Source of the DNA: Saccharofermentans sp.
GTDB taxonomy: Bacteria > Bacillota > Clostridia > Saccharofermentanales > Saccharofermentanaceae
Direction of reading: 5' to 3'
Length of the DNA: 33,601 nt
Assembly: GCA_024684815.1 (NCBI GenBank)
Contig: JAIKWL010000062.1
Location: 1 to 33,601 of the forward strand
Made by a program: the position numbers and the translations under genes. The notes beneath the pieces are model-generated. The model was not told where the DNA came from and made no database searches. It saw nothing but the letters and a program-made list of their open reading frames with translations. Shown here piece by piece: positions 17,213 to 26,186 of this stretch (position 1 is the first letter of the stretch; each line of letters begins with the position of its first letter).

Positions 17213-18394
17213 ATGTCTAACGAGATGCAACTCAAGTACGGATGCAACCCTAATCAGAAGCCTTCCAGGATCTTCATGAAGGACGGATCAGAGCTTCCCA
17301 TCGAGGTTTTGAACGGCAAACCCGGTTATATTAACCTTCTGGACGCTTTTAACGGCTGGCAGCTTGTTAAGGAATTGAAGGAGGCAACAGGACTTCCTGC
17401 AGCTACATCCTTCAAGCACGTTTCACCTGCAGGCGCTGCAGTAGGCAAGCCCCTCTCTGAGACAGAAGCAAAGATCTACTTCGTTGACGATTTGGGCGAC
17501 CTTTCTCCCATCGCATGTGCTTACGCAAGAGCAAGAGGTGCAGACAGAATGTCTTCATACGGTGACTTCACGGCTCTTTCCGATACATGCGACGCCATCA
17601 CGGCTACAATGCTCGCAAGGGAAGTATCTGACGGCATCATCGCTCCCGACTATACACCTGAAGCTCTTGAGATCCTTAAGACAAAGAGAAAGGGAACATA
17701 TAACGTTATCAAGATCGACGCATCCTATAAGCCTGCTCCGATCGAGACAAAGGAAGTATACGGCGTTACTTTCGAGCAGGGAAGAAACGAGTTCGAGATC
17801 AATCACGCTCTCCTGGATAATATCGTTACCGACAATAAGGACATCCCTGAGGATAAGAAGATCGACCTCTTGATCTCTCTTATCACATTGAAGTACACAC
17901 AGTCCAACTCCGTCTGCTATGTTAAGGATGGTCAGGCTATCGGTATCGGCGCAGGCCAGCAGTCCAGGATCCACTGCACAAGACTTGCAGGCAACAAGGC
18001 TGATAACTGGTGGCTCAGACAGAGTCCTCAGGTATTGGGTCTCCAGTTCGTTGACGATATCCGCCGTCCCGACAGAGACAACGCTATCGACGTTTATATC
18101 TCTGACGAGTATGAGGATGTTCTTGCTGAAGGCACATGGCAGAATATCTTCAAGGTTAAGCCTGAGGTATTCACAAGAGAAGAGAAGAAGGCATGGCTTG
18201 CCAAGAACGACAACGTTGCTCTCGGTTCAGACGCATTCTTCCCCTTCGGCGACAATATCGAGCGTGCTCATAAGAGCGGCGTCAAGTACATCGCTGAACC
18301 CGGCGGATCTATCCGTGACGACCATGTCATCATGACATGCAACAAGTACGGCATTGCTATGGCATTCACCGGAATGAGACTGTTCCACCATTAA
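17213..18394 (+). CDS. purH: AICAR transformylase (stand-alone)
   Basis: The 393-residue product corresponds to the C-terminal AICAR formyltransferase domain of PurH, with no IMP cyclohydrolase domain. It adds the formyl group from 10-formyl-tetrahydrofolate to AICAR, giving FAICAR for the neighbouring cyclohydrolase. Visible marks are LKYGCNPNQKPSR at the start, the catalytic Lys68-His69 pair in FKHVSPAGAA, YTQSNSVCYVKDGQ and GAGQQSRIHCTRLAG, and SDAFFPFGDNIE near the end. A bifunctional PurH would be about 510-530 residues. AAGGAG precedes the ATG. A strong terminator follows, making this the last gene of the purine transcript. Confidence 0.93.
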   Translation: MSNEMQLKYGCNPNQKPSRIFMKDGSELPIEVLNGKPGYINLLDAFNGWQLVKELKEATGLPAATSFKHVSPAGAAVGKPLSETEAKIYFVDDLGDLSPIACAYARARGADRMSSYGDFTALSDTCDAITATMLAREVSDGIIAPDYTPEALEILKTKRKGTYNVIKIDASYKPAPIETKEVYGVTFEQGRNEFEINHALLDNIVTDNKDIPEDKKIDLLISLITLKYTQSNSVCYVKDGQAIGIGAGQQSRIHCTRLAGNKADNWWLRQSPQVLGLQFVDDIRRPDRDNAIDVYISDEYEDVLAEGTWQNIFKVKPEVFTREEKKAWLAKNDNVALGSDAFFPFGDNIERAHKSGVKYIAEPGGSIRDDHVIMTCNKYGIAMAFTGMRLFHH

Positions 18395-18408
18395 TACAGT
18401 TTTTTCAG

Positions 18409-18455
18409 GCTGTCTCATAAGCGCTTATAACCGCTTGTGAGGCAGCTTTATTATT
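18409..18455 (+). terminator. Rho-independent terminator after purH
   Basis: GCTGTCTCATAAGCG (18409-18423) pairs with CGCTTGTGAGGCAGC (18432-18446) in a 15-base stem with two G-U pairs and an 8-base loop. The T-rich TTTATTATT follows. This ends the purine transcript 14 bases after the purH stop. Confidence 0.9.
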
Positions 18456-18544
18456 GCTTATATAACTTTGATCCGGTGCCGGACTCACCGACTTTTTAAT
18501 TTCTGAAGGCTTGAAATCCGGTACCGTTTTTGCAGGAGGACATT

Positions 18545-19123
18545 ATGGAAAACGAGAATAAGATCAATGAAACAACTGAAGTAAATACTGCGGCAACTGC
18601 ACCTGAGGAAACTGCTGCGGCAGCTCCTGAGGCAGCACCTGCTGCACTGGCACCTGCACCCGCTCCTGCTGAGCCTGTGAAGAACAAGATAACAAAGGGC
18701 AAATTCGCCGATTATTCCGATCATGACCTTCAGAGTGAGATACTCAAGTATGAGAAGAAATCCGCAAAGAGGACTTCCGTTATTGCATTTGCCATGATGG
18801 GTATCGCATTGATCTTCCTGGTGTCTGCAGTGCTGATCGTCCCCAAGGTCCTCCAGACATTAGATCAGATACAGACCACACTTTCGGAAGCTACAACTCT
18901 TGTCGGCAAGGCAGAAGATACATTAGAGAACCTTAACACATCTCTTGACGGCATGAATGATATGATGGCTGATGTTGATACTGTTCTCGCAGATAACACC
19001 GGTGCCATGGAGGATGCTATCAACAAGATCGGCAGTATCGATGTCGATGGGCTGAATGAATCAATTGACGGACTCCGTGATACCGTTAATTCCATGGGCA
19101 AGCTTTTCGGAAGAGGCATGTGA
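18545..19123 (+). CDS. Uncharacterised single-pass membrane protein with helical outer domain
   Basis: The 192-residue product has a disordered N-terminus rich in Ala, Pro, Glu and Thr (about 1-45), a short charged stretch, one membrane helix (about 78-100, IAFAMMGIALIFLVSAVLIV) and a C-terminal region of likely long helices or coiled coil (about 105-185). That region has spaced pairs such as LSEAT/LVGKAEDTLENL/LNTSLDGMNDMM. It resembles DUF948-like or chemoreceptor-like helical segments, but I recognise no family. The start at 18545 is chosen because AGGAGG lies 5 bases upstream; an in-frame TTG at 18530 overlaps that site. It lies between the purine terminator and the two-component system, 52 bases before the response regulator, and may share its transcript. 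Confidence 0.8.
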   Translation: MENENKINETTEVNTAATAPEETAAAAPEAAPAALAPAPAPAEPVKNKITKGKFADYSDHDLQSEILKYEKKSAKRTSVIAFAMMGIALIFLVSAVLIVPKVLQTLDQIQTTLSEATTLVGKAEDTLENLNTSLDGMNDMMADVDTVLADNTGAMEDAINKIGSIDVDGLNESIDGLRDTVNSMGKLFGRGM

Positions 19124-19124
19124 T

Positions 19125-19162
19125 CTGATACGTTACAAGATCTTTTTATAAGGAAGTATCAG
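19125..19162 (+). promoter_or_regulatory. Inverted repeat in the response-regulator leader
   Basis: CTGATAC (19125-19131) and GTATCAG (19156-19162) are perfect inverted copies 24 bases apart, and the second arm overlaps the start of the AGGAG ribosome binding site at 19161. It could be an operator or an RNA stem affecting translation. Seven-base arms of this spacing can also occur by chance. Confidence 0.3.
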
Positions 19163-19175
19163 GAGCAAACAGGTA

Positions 19176-19880
19176 ATGCACTATAGTGTTCTGATAATCG
19201 ATGACGAGAAGGAACTATCGGAATATACCGCCAAGTATTTCAATATGAGCGGTGTAACGGCTCATTTCGTTCTTGATGCAAAATCAGCTTTGGAGTTCAT
19301 GCAGAGCAACACATGTTCTCTGATACTTCTGGATATCAATCTCGGAAATGATTCAGGTTTTGAGTTATGCCAGAAGATCAGACAGACAACGGATATCCCG
19401 ATCTTTTTTATCAGTGCGAGATCAGCTGAAGACGACATGCTGCTTGCTCTGAGCATCGGCGGCGATGATTACATATGCAAACCGTATTCTCTAAGTGTTC
19501 TGCTTGCCAAGGTAAAGGCTGAACTTAAGCGTTACGAGTCATCGCATAAGAACGCGGAGGATAATAAAGAACATATATCAAGGCTTGGAGATGCCGTGAT
19601 CGATCTTAAGAGAGCAACGATCACAAGGAACGGCAAAGAAACGCAACTTAAAGCGATGGAATACAAGATCCTTGTTTATCTTCTGCGTAACAGTGACCGT
19701 GTCATTCCCAAAGAAGAGATCTTTGAGAAGGTATGGGATACGAGTTTTGTCGGCGATGTGACTTTAAATGTCCATATCAGGCATTTAAGGGAGAAGATAG
19801 AAGAGGATGCAGGTTCGCCGCGCTTTATCAAGACGGTATGGGGTGTCGGCTTTATGCTGGATTCCAAGGGAACGGCTTAA
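19176..19880 (+). CDS. OmpR/PhoB-family response regulator
   Basis: The 234-residue product has a receiver domain (about 1-120) with the acidic pair D9-D10, phospho-acceptor D53 (LILLDINLG), the conserved Thr/Ser position in FFISARS, and KPYS with the conserved Lys. A C-terminal winged-helix DNA-binding domain follows (about 135-232: LTLNVHIRHLREKIE-like helix, KTVWGVGFML). Its partner is the histidine kinase directly downstream, whose ATG follows the TAA with no gap. The neighbouring FtsX/MacB-type exporter genes are the likely targets, as in cell-envelope stress or peptide-resistance systems. AGGAG lies 10 bases before the ATG. Confidence 0.93.
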   Translation: MHYSVLIIDDEKELSEYTAKYFNMSGVTAHFVLDAKSALEFMQSNTCSLILLDINLGNDSGFELCQKIRQTTDIPIFFISARSAEDDMLLALSIGGDDYICKPYSLSVLLAKVKAELKRYESSHKNAEDNKEHISRLGDAVIDLKRATITRNGKETQLKAMEYKILVYLLRNSDRVIPKEEIFEKVWDTSFVGDVTLNVHIRHLREKIEEDAGSPRFIKTVWGVGFMLDSKGTA

Positions 19881-21164
19881 ATGAAGTTAAGATTTCTTCT
19901 TATCTATTTATTTATCCTGATCGCCGCCGGGATCACCGGATGCTATATCATCCTGAACGGCAGTCTTGCTGAAGATATTCCCGTGCATACTACAGGGATC
20001 AACAGGCTTCTTGTGCGGCTGGGAAATGAATGGAATGAGGTCAGTTCATATAATGACAGGCTGACTGTTACAGGAGAAGACTTCGATTACTGCATTATCG
20101 ATAACGACGGAAATGTGCTTTTATATACCCGTGATGACATCGCGAAAAACATTTCAAAAGCTACCTCTGATTACGACATTATAAGAGATATTGAATCAGA
20201 CGGTGATATAGTCGGAAAGCTCATCGTTCATAATCCGAAGAATGAGATACAAAAGCAGACGAATATGAAGATCGCTGTCTTTGTATCCGTTCTTCTGCTC
20301 GTGACTGTCATTGTCTTTATCAGTTACTATTTCTACTTGAAAAGGAACATTGTCGATCCGTTCAGAAAACTTAACAGCTTCGCGGTAAAGATTGCCGGAG
20401 GTAATCTTGATACTCCTTTGGAAATGGATAAGGGAAATGTTTTCGGTGCTTTTACAGAGAGCTTTGACATAATGAGGGAAGAGCTTAAGGCATCTCGCGA
20501 GCGTGAAGAAAAAGCAGTAAAGAGCCGGAAGGAATTAGTTGCGCAGTTATCGCACGACATCAAGACACCTGTCGCATCCATTAAGGCAATGACTGATGTC
20601 ATGAGTCTTACTGCCAAAGATGAAGAAGAGAAGAAGACCATAACTGCCATCAGCAATAAAGCAGATCAGATAGATGCACTCATATCGAATCTGTTCCATG
20701 CAACGCTTGAGGAATTGGAGCAGCTTGAAGTAAAACCCGGGGATATCGATTCCACAGAGATCGTTCAGATGATCAGGGAAGCCGATTATCTAAACAAAGT
20801 GAGTGAACTTAAGATCAGGGATGTGGTCGTTTCAGCTGACAGATTAAGGCTCAACCAGGTCATCAGCAATATCATCTTCAATTCATATAAATATGCAGGA
20901 ACCGATATCAGTGTTAACGGAAGGTTTGATCCGGACGGAAAGTTCCTATTGATCGAGATCGCCGATAAAGGTCCAGGTGTTCCTGAAGACGAACTGGAAT
21001 TGATAACCCAAAAGTTCAAGCGCGGAAGCAATGCCGCTGGCAAGGACGGCTCAGGTCTCGGTCTTTATATCTCGGATTATCTGATGAGGAAGATGGAAGG
21101 CAGCCTTACTCCGAAGAATACTTCAGACGGTTTTGCCGTTGTTATCGGGATAAAGATCGCGTGA
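19881..21164 (+). CDS. Membrane sensor histidine kinase
   Basis: The 427-residue product has a first membrane helix (about 4-24), an outer sensor region of about 100 residues, a second helix (about 130-152), a HAMP linker (about 153-205), a HisKA domain with phospho-acceptor H225 (QLSHDIKTPVAS) and an HATPase domain with NIIFNSYKYAG (N box), IADKGPGVPEDE (G1) and GSGLGLYISDYL (G2). All catalytic motifs are intact. Because it has a sizeable outer domain it is not a BceS-type kinase, which lacks one. It is translationally coupled to the response regulator. The signal is unknown. Confidence 0.93.
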   Translation: MKLRFLLIYLFILIAAGITGCYIILNGSLAEDIPVHTTGINRLLVRLGNEWNEVSSYNDRLTVTGEDFDYCIIDNDGNVLLYTRDDIAKNISKATSDYDIIRDIESDGDIVGKLIVHNPKNEIQKQTNMKIAVFVSVLLLVTVIVFISYYFYLKRNIVDPFRKLNSFAVKIAGGNLDTPLEMDKGNVFGAFTESFDIMREELKASREREEKAVKSRKELVAQLSHDIKTPVASIKAMTDVMSLTAKDEEEKKTITAISNKADQIDALISNLFHATLEELEQLEVKPGDIDSTEIVQMIREADYLNKVSELKIRDVVVSADRLRLNQVISNIIFNSYKYAGTDISVNGRFDPDGKFLLIEIADKGPGVPEDELELITQKFKRGSNAAGKDGSGLGLYISDYLMRKMEGSLTPKNTSDGFAVVIGIKIA

Positions 21165-21257
21165 AAGCTGCAAGTTTTATCTCATTTTTCAAAAACAATT
21201 AAAAAACAGACAAAGGTTTTGGTCAAAGCAAAGAATATACTCTGACTCATAAGGAGC

Positions 21258-23648
21258 ATGTATTCTCAAGAAAGGCAGTATGACAGACCGATGTTAAAAC
21301 TTGTTAAGGCACATTTCCATAAAGACAGGGCAGTGCTGTCGGCATTTCTTATGATCCTGACTGTGGCAGCAATGATGCTCCAGATGAGCTTAATGGTTGC
21401 ACGCTTTGATCCTATGTATGAGGAGAACTTTATCAAAAGAGATGTCGTTGATGCGATGTTCTTTTTTGCGGGTGACAAAGATGCGGCAGAAAATACGATC
21501 GATGATCTGGATTATGTGGAGGATTATTATTTCGTCGATATCGTAAGTCCTGATGTGGTAAGTGTATCGATCAATGATGTCAAGAAAAAAGATATCGAGG
21601 GAATATTCTTTATAGATGAAGAAGATGAGGCTTTATATCAGGACCTTTATTATGTCGAAAAGGATGACAGTATAACAGGTCCGAAGATAAGCGTTAACGT
21701 TTATACGGCTTATGCCGAAGGAATGCGGATCGGTGACAGGGTAAAGTTTACACATCCTGATCTCGGAGAATATGAGTTTACCGTAGCAGGTATCTACGAA
21801 GACCTTTTCTGCGGGCAGAGATATTCTTATTTTTCAAGCGTGATCGACCATAAAAGTTATGAGAAAGTCAGCGGGAAGGCGGCCTCTTATACAACAGACC
21901 TTACAAAAATGTTTTCTTTAAGCTTTCTTTGCACACATATAAGGGATTGTGAAGATCTGGGTGCGGCTGCGACTGAGATACAGGATGAGCTTATCCGGTC
22001 AGGCATGTACTGCAACGGATATAACCGTGATCTTGCCAAAGCCGGATATGTCGGCATCACAAATATCATTGCGGCATTTATGGCGTCTTTTTCTGCGGTA
22101 TTGATGGTTATCAGCTTTATCATGATAATCTTCACGGTCAATACCAATATAAACCGCGATATCAGCAATATAGGAGCACTGCGTGCTGTCGGATTTACCA
22201 TCTCACAGGTCAGGCTGTCCCTCATGATCGAGTATTCGTTTATTGCTGCGTGCGGAAGTGCATTAGGGATCGCACTTGCATATATGGGATTTCCTTTGCT
22301 CGAAAAATACGCGACCAGACAATTATCGGGACTTGTCTGGGAAGGCGGGTTTCATCCCGGACTCTCTTTGCCGGTATTTACGGGAGTTATCCTGGTAATG
22401 CTTGCAGTCACATTTGCAGCTACTCATCTTATAAGGAATATCCATCCGGCAACTGCATTAAGATTCGGTCTTGAGTCACACAGTTTCAGGAAGAACCACC
22501 TGCCGCTTGATAAGACAAACGGAAACCTTAATGTTCTTCTTGCGTTGAAAAACACTCTGCAGAACAGAAGCCAGAACCTTATTATCACCGGAGTCATCCT
22601 CGCTGTGTCTTTCATGACGGCTTTTTCTTCGATACTTTTCTATAACACCCGGATCGACATAACGAATTTCCAGACACTGCTTCAGGGTGATGCACCGGAC
22701 GCATATGTGAACATCACATATGATTCATCTGAAAAGATGTATGAGATCATAGATACCCTTCAGGGTATGGATGGCGTTACACAGTCATACGGATTATCAA
22801 GTGCCGATGCTTATGCCGGTGACTATAAATGTTATCTGCTCTATTCGACCACGCCTGAATATCTGCGCTGCGGAGTTTATGAAGGACAGATCGCGGTAGA
22901 AGCTAACGAAGCCGTTGTCGGAGGCGTTCTTGCAGAGAGGCTCGGCCTCGGAATAGGCGATGAGATCACGCTCAAATACATGGATAATGAGGAGAGATTC
23001 CTTATAACCGGACTTCAGCAGGCGGTCTACGGCTTCGGAGAGAGAGTATATATATCTGATGAGGGTTTCAGAAGGCTTAAGGGCGACCCCATATACACTT
23101 ATGTCAGAGTAAGACTGAATGATCCGGATGAAGCCAAAGTTGATGCTTTTCTTGATGAAGCGAAAACAGTTCTTTCCGGTAATTGCACGAGCACCGAGAA
23201 TTACTATCACACTCAGAGAAGCAATGAGAACATACCGGTATATGCAGTCTCGCTGGTCATTCTTGCTCTGATCGTCCTTAATTTCTTTACCGTGGCTATA
23301 GTCATCAGACTGCTTCTTAAAACGGTGTTTATAAAGCGTGAGAAGGAGTTCGGGATCAAGAAAGCGGTCGGATTTACGAGCAGTCAGTTAAGGCTCCAGC
23401 TTTCTTTATCACTTATGCCGGTCAGCCTTATCGGAACAATATTGGGATCGGTAACGGCATGTCTTATAACAAACAGGCTTTTCAACCTGATTTTCAGCAG
23501 TTACGGAATAAAGAATTCCGATCTTCTGATCGATCCGGTTGTAATACCGGTAACTCTGCTGATAGTAACAGTTATGGTGTTCGGCATATCTTTCATCATG
23601 TCAGGAAAGATGAAAAAAGTATCTGCCTATAAACTTATATCGGAATAA
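21258..23648 (+). CDS. FtsX/MacB-type ABC transporter permease
   Basis: The 796-residue product has about eight membrane helices in two FtsX-like sets. A helix near residues 28-50 is followed by a large outer domain (to about 265). Three helices with NINRDISNIGALRAVGF between them follow, then a second unit with an outer domain (about 460-660) and three final helices with REKEFGIKKAVGFTSSQLR. The repeated 'K/R-E-I-A-L-K-A-hG' element is typical of FtsX permeases that move peptides, lipoproteins or envelope compounds or drive mechanotransmission. The start is uncertain: the ATG at 21258 has AAGGAG only one base before it, while the in-frame ATG at 21291 (MLKLVKAHFHKDR) would be better placed for the protein but has only AAAGG at long spacing. 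It is 19 bases from its ATPase gene. Confidence 0.88.
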   Translation: MYSQERQYDRPMLKLVKAHFHKDRAVLSAFLMILTVAAMMLQMSLMVARFDPMYEENFIKRDVVDAMFFFAGDKDAAENTIDDLDYVEDYYFVDIVSPDVVSVSINDVKKKDIEGIFFIDEEDEALYQDLYYVEKDDSITGPKISVNVYTAYAEGMRIGDRVKFTHPDLGEYEFTVAGIYEDLFCGQRYSYFSSVIDHKSYEKVSGKAASYTTDLTKMFSLSFLCTHIRDCEDLGAAATEIQDELIRSGMYCNGYNRDLAKAGYVGITNIIAAFMASFSAVLMVISFIMIIFTVNTNINRDISNIGALRAVGFTISQVRLSLMIEYSFIAACGSALGIALAYMGFPLLEKYATRQLSGLVWEGGFHPGLSLPVFTGVILVMLAVTFAATHLIRNIHPATALRFGLESHSFRKNHLPLDKTNGNLNVLLALKNTLQNRSQNLIITGVILAVSFMTAFSSILFYNTRIDITNFQTLLQGDAPDAYVNITYDSSEKMYEIIDTLQGMDGVTQSYGLSSADAYAGDYKCYLLYSTTPEYLRCGVYEGQIAVEANEAVVGGVLAERLGLGIGDEITLKYMDNEERFLITGLQQAVYGFGERVYISDEGFRRLKGDPIYTYVRVRLNDPDEAKVDAFLDEAKTVLSGNCTSTENYYHTQRSNENIPVYAVSLVILALIVLNFFTVAIVIRLLLKTVFIKREKEFGIKKAVGFTSSQLRLQLSLSLMPVSLIGTILGSVTACLITNRLFNLIFSSYGIKNSDLLIDPVVIPVTLLIVTVMVFGISFIMSGKMKKVSAYKLISE

Positions 23649-23667
23649 AGAATGGAGAATCAAGAAA

Positions 23668-24429
23668 ATGAACAAGGACGTAATTATAAAGACTGAGAAA
23701 TTATCAAAGAGTTTTTCCGTCGGAGGAAAACAGCAGCATGTCATCAAGAACCTCGACATGGAGATATATAAGGGTGACTTTACTGTGATCATGGGATCTT
23801 CCGGTGCCGGCAAGTCTACGCTCCTTTATGCCTTGTCAGGTATGGATAAGCCGACACTCGGAAGCATCTCATACAGCGGCAGGGAGATCACATCCATGAA
23901 TGACGACCAGCTTGCGGTATTCCGCCGCAAGCACTGCGGTTTTGTTTTCCAGCAGGTTCATCTTGTTGACAGCATGAGCATCATGGATAACGCGATATCG
24001 ACCGGAATGCTTACGGGTCAGAAACAGAAGGCTCTTAAGGATAAGGCAAGCAGATTGTTTGAACGTGTCGGTCTTGAAAAAGATCTTTTGGGCAAATTCC
24101 CCGCCCAGTTATCAGGCGGTGAAGCTCAGCGTGCCGCAATGGTAAGGGCAGTGATCAATGATCCTGACGTTGTCTTTGCAGATGAACCGACCGGAGCACT
24201 TAATTCTGCAGGAGTAAAGGCTGTTTTAGACGTTCTCACTGACATAAACAGATCAGGACAGTCAGTCGTTATGGTCACTCACGATATAACATCTGCCAGA
24301 AGAGCCAACAGGATCATATATCTCCGCGACGGCGGTATCATAGGCGAGTGCGATCTCGGACAATATGTGTCAGGCGATAAGGAAAGACATAAGAAGATAA
24401 AGGCTTTCCTGGAAGACATGGGATGGTAA
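23668..24429 (+). CDS. ABC transporter ATPase (MacB/LolD family)
   Basis: The 253-residue product powers the FtsX-type permease encoded just upstream. It has Walker A GSSGAGKST near residue 45, a Q-loop in FVFQQVHLVDSMSIMDN (typical of the MacB/LolD/FtsE group), the signature LSGGEAQR, Walker B VVFADEPTGAL and the switch His in VTHD. All catalytic motifs are intact. GGAG lies before the ATG. With the two-component genes it forms a regulator-kinase-permease-ATPase block; the exported substrate cannot be told from sequence. Confidence 0.94.
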   Translation: MNKDVIIKTEKLSKSFSVGGKQQHVIKNLDMEIYKGDFTVIMGSSGAGKSTLLYALSGMDKPTLGSISYSGREITSMNDDQLAVFRRKHCGFVFQQVHLVDSMSIMDNAISTGMLTGQKQKALKDKASRLFERVGLEKDLLGKFPAQLSGGEAQRAAMVRAVINDPDVVFADEPTGALNSAGVKAVLDVLTDINRSGQSVVMVTHDITSARRANRIIYLRDGGIIGECDLGQYVSGDKERHKKIKAFLEDMGW

Positions 24430-24520
24430 GTGTCTAAGTCCAACCGTTTCTATTCGGTCAGAAATTGTGTTATGCTACTTTCTGTAGATTTGAAATCATT
24501 TTGAGGAACGACTGATTAGT

Positions 24521-26176
24521 ATGACACTTTATCTGATCGGTAAGATCAAAGCATTAAAGTTCAAAGATTATCTGGCAAATCTTGGCGGCAACTGGTTTAT
24601 CCCTTTATCTGCTGTGTTTTTTATGCTCACCAATTTAGGGATGTGGAATGTTAATCTCATGCCGTTTGAATTTGACAGTTCGATAATTCCCTCGTGTGTA
24701 TTGATACTTGTGCTTTCAGCCGTATGTCCTTCATTTATTTCATTTATGTCACATTCGAAGATCAAGCTTCGAGTCATTTCGTTGCTTAGCTCGGCAGGTA
24801 TCTGTTACGGTATATATAGTGCCTTAGGTGACGTTCCGTATACATGGGGAGGAGATACTTTTGTGCAGAGGATCGCTTTCCTTATACTCGGGTACCCTTT
24901 TGTCTTTGCAGTCAATCTGCTGTTCTGGACAAAGTTCGATGAAATCTTAAATGACATACTTGATGAGAGCGGAGTAAAAAAGGCCGAATGGATCATATAT
25001 TCGGTTTTGTTCCTGATACTTTGTGCTTATGCTGCATTTTGTTTTTTATCCAGCCAGGCATTCTACGGAACTAGCCATGATATAGATATTATCTATTCGA
25101 GTGATTCTCCAGGTCTTGTAAAACACAATGCCTTTGTATGTCTTGATAATGTCGAAAACGATGTGCGTCAACCGCTCTTTGCGGCAGCTTCAGCTCCTTT
25201 GATGGGAATTTCCTGTCTTATAGGCTATCTGATCCCTGTTGTTCCGGCAGCGCTTATAATCGACTTCGCACAGATCTTTTTGCTGCTTTTCTCAGCATTG
25301 ATCCTTTCTTTTGAACTTAAGTTGAGTTCATTGCAAAGAATATGCTTCGTTCTGACCGCATCTGCAACATTCACGTTCCTGTTGTTCTCAATAATGATGG
25401 AGCAGTATATTATTGCATTCTTCTGGCTGGTGCTCACTTTCCGTTATATGAACCGTGACAGGAAAGAAGCCGTGCTCTTAACTTTCGCTTCGAGCGGAAC
25501 TCTGCTTATAAGCGGTATACTCGTGCCTTTCGTTATGAAACCTGAAAAGAAAGGGATAGATCTTGTTTTTGAATGGATAAAGAGCCTTCTGATCTATTGT
25601 CTGGACTTTCTTTTGATCCTGATCCTGGCAGGCAGGACCAATATCATCTTAAATACCATTGATAATCTTGCCGTTCTGTCCTTGTTCACCGGGAAATCAA
25701 TCGGGTATTCCGAACGTTTCCTTCAATACCTGAATTTTGTCGGAGGATGTTTCATTGCACCTGCTTCCGAAGAAATCATGGTAGAAGGCTTATATTTCGG
25801 ATGGCATCTTTCTGAAGTGACTTCTGTCAATTATATAGGTGTTGCTGTTATTGCACTGTCTGTTTTAGCTTTTATCATCACCAGAAAATCTAAAATATCA
25901 CGGATCGCCCTGGGCTGGATATGTTTATCAATGTTTGTTCTGATCGTAATAGGGTGGGGCATATATGAGAATGGGCTTATTCTTTATGCGCTGTATTTCG
26001 GCTGGCCGTTCTATGTTCTGATCTTCAATCTCCTGAAATCAGCAGAGGACAGGCTGAAGACAAAGATTATAATTCCCTTGACGTCAGCTGTAATGGTGAT
26101 CGTATTTCTTATATTCAATATTCCGGAGCTCGCACGGCTTATATCGTTTGCAATAAGCAGATATCCTTTCGGGTAA
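24521..26176 (+). CDS. Polytopic membrane protein, possible GT-C-type glycosyltransferase
   Basis: The 551-residue product has a dozen or more hydrophobic helices. Between about residues 190 and 220 a hydrophilic loop reads IIYSSDSPGLVKHN and VENDVRQPLFA, resembling the outer-loop motif (E-N-D-x-R-hydrophobic-P-L-F) of uncharacterised GT-C-like membrane proteins. Later, GCFIAPASEEIMVEGLYFGW forms another conserved-looking loop. GT-C enzymes use lipid-linked sugars on the outer face of the membrane; the convergent gene encodes a polyprenyl-phosphate phosphoribosyltransferase-like protein that could make such a donor. Both points are inference. GAGGAA lies about 12 bases before the ATG. No clear promoter or terminator is seen in the 91 bases that separate it from the ABC ATPase gene. 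Confidence 0.75.
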   Translation: MTLYLIGKIKALKFKDYLANLGGNWFIPLSAVFFMLTNLGMWNVNLMPFEFDSSIIPSCVLILVLSAVCPSFISFMSHSKIKLRVISLLSSAGICYGIYSALGDVPYTWGGDTFVQRIAFLILGYPFVFAVNLLFWTKFDEILNDILDESGVKKAEWIIYSVLFLILCAYAAFCFLSSQAFYGTSHDIDIIYSSDSPGLVKHNAFVCLDNVENDVRQPLFAAASAPLMGISCLIGYLIPVVPAALIIDFAQIFLLLFSALILSFELKLSSLQRICFVLTASATFTFLLFSIMMEQYIIAFFWLVLTFRYMNRDRKEAVLLTFASSGTLLISGILVPFVMKPEKKGIDLVFEWIKSLLIYCLDFLLILILAGRTNIILNTIDNLAVLSLFTGKSIGYSERFLQYLNFVGGCFIAPASEEIMVEGLYFGWHLSEVTSVNYIGVAVIALSVLAFIITRKSKISRIALGWICLSMFVLIVIGWGIYENGLILYALYFGWPFYVLIFNLLKSAEDRLKTKIIIPLTSAVMVIVFLIFNIPELARLISFAISRYPFG

Positions 26177-26186
26177 TGATCTGATA

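Noticed and set aside
18474-18500. Second terminator CGGTG-CCGGACT-CACCG followed by ACTTTTTAATTT.
   Set aside because: The stem is only 5 bases and a much stronger terminator lies 30 bases upstream.
21211-21241. Promoter before the permease gene (TATACT with upstream AAGGTT).
   Set aside because: The -10 is fair but no acceptable -35 exists at 16-18 bases.
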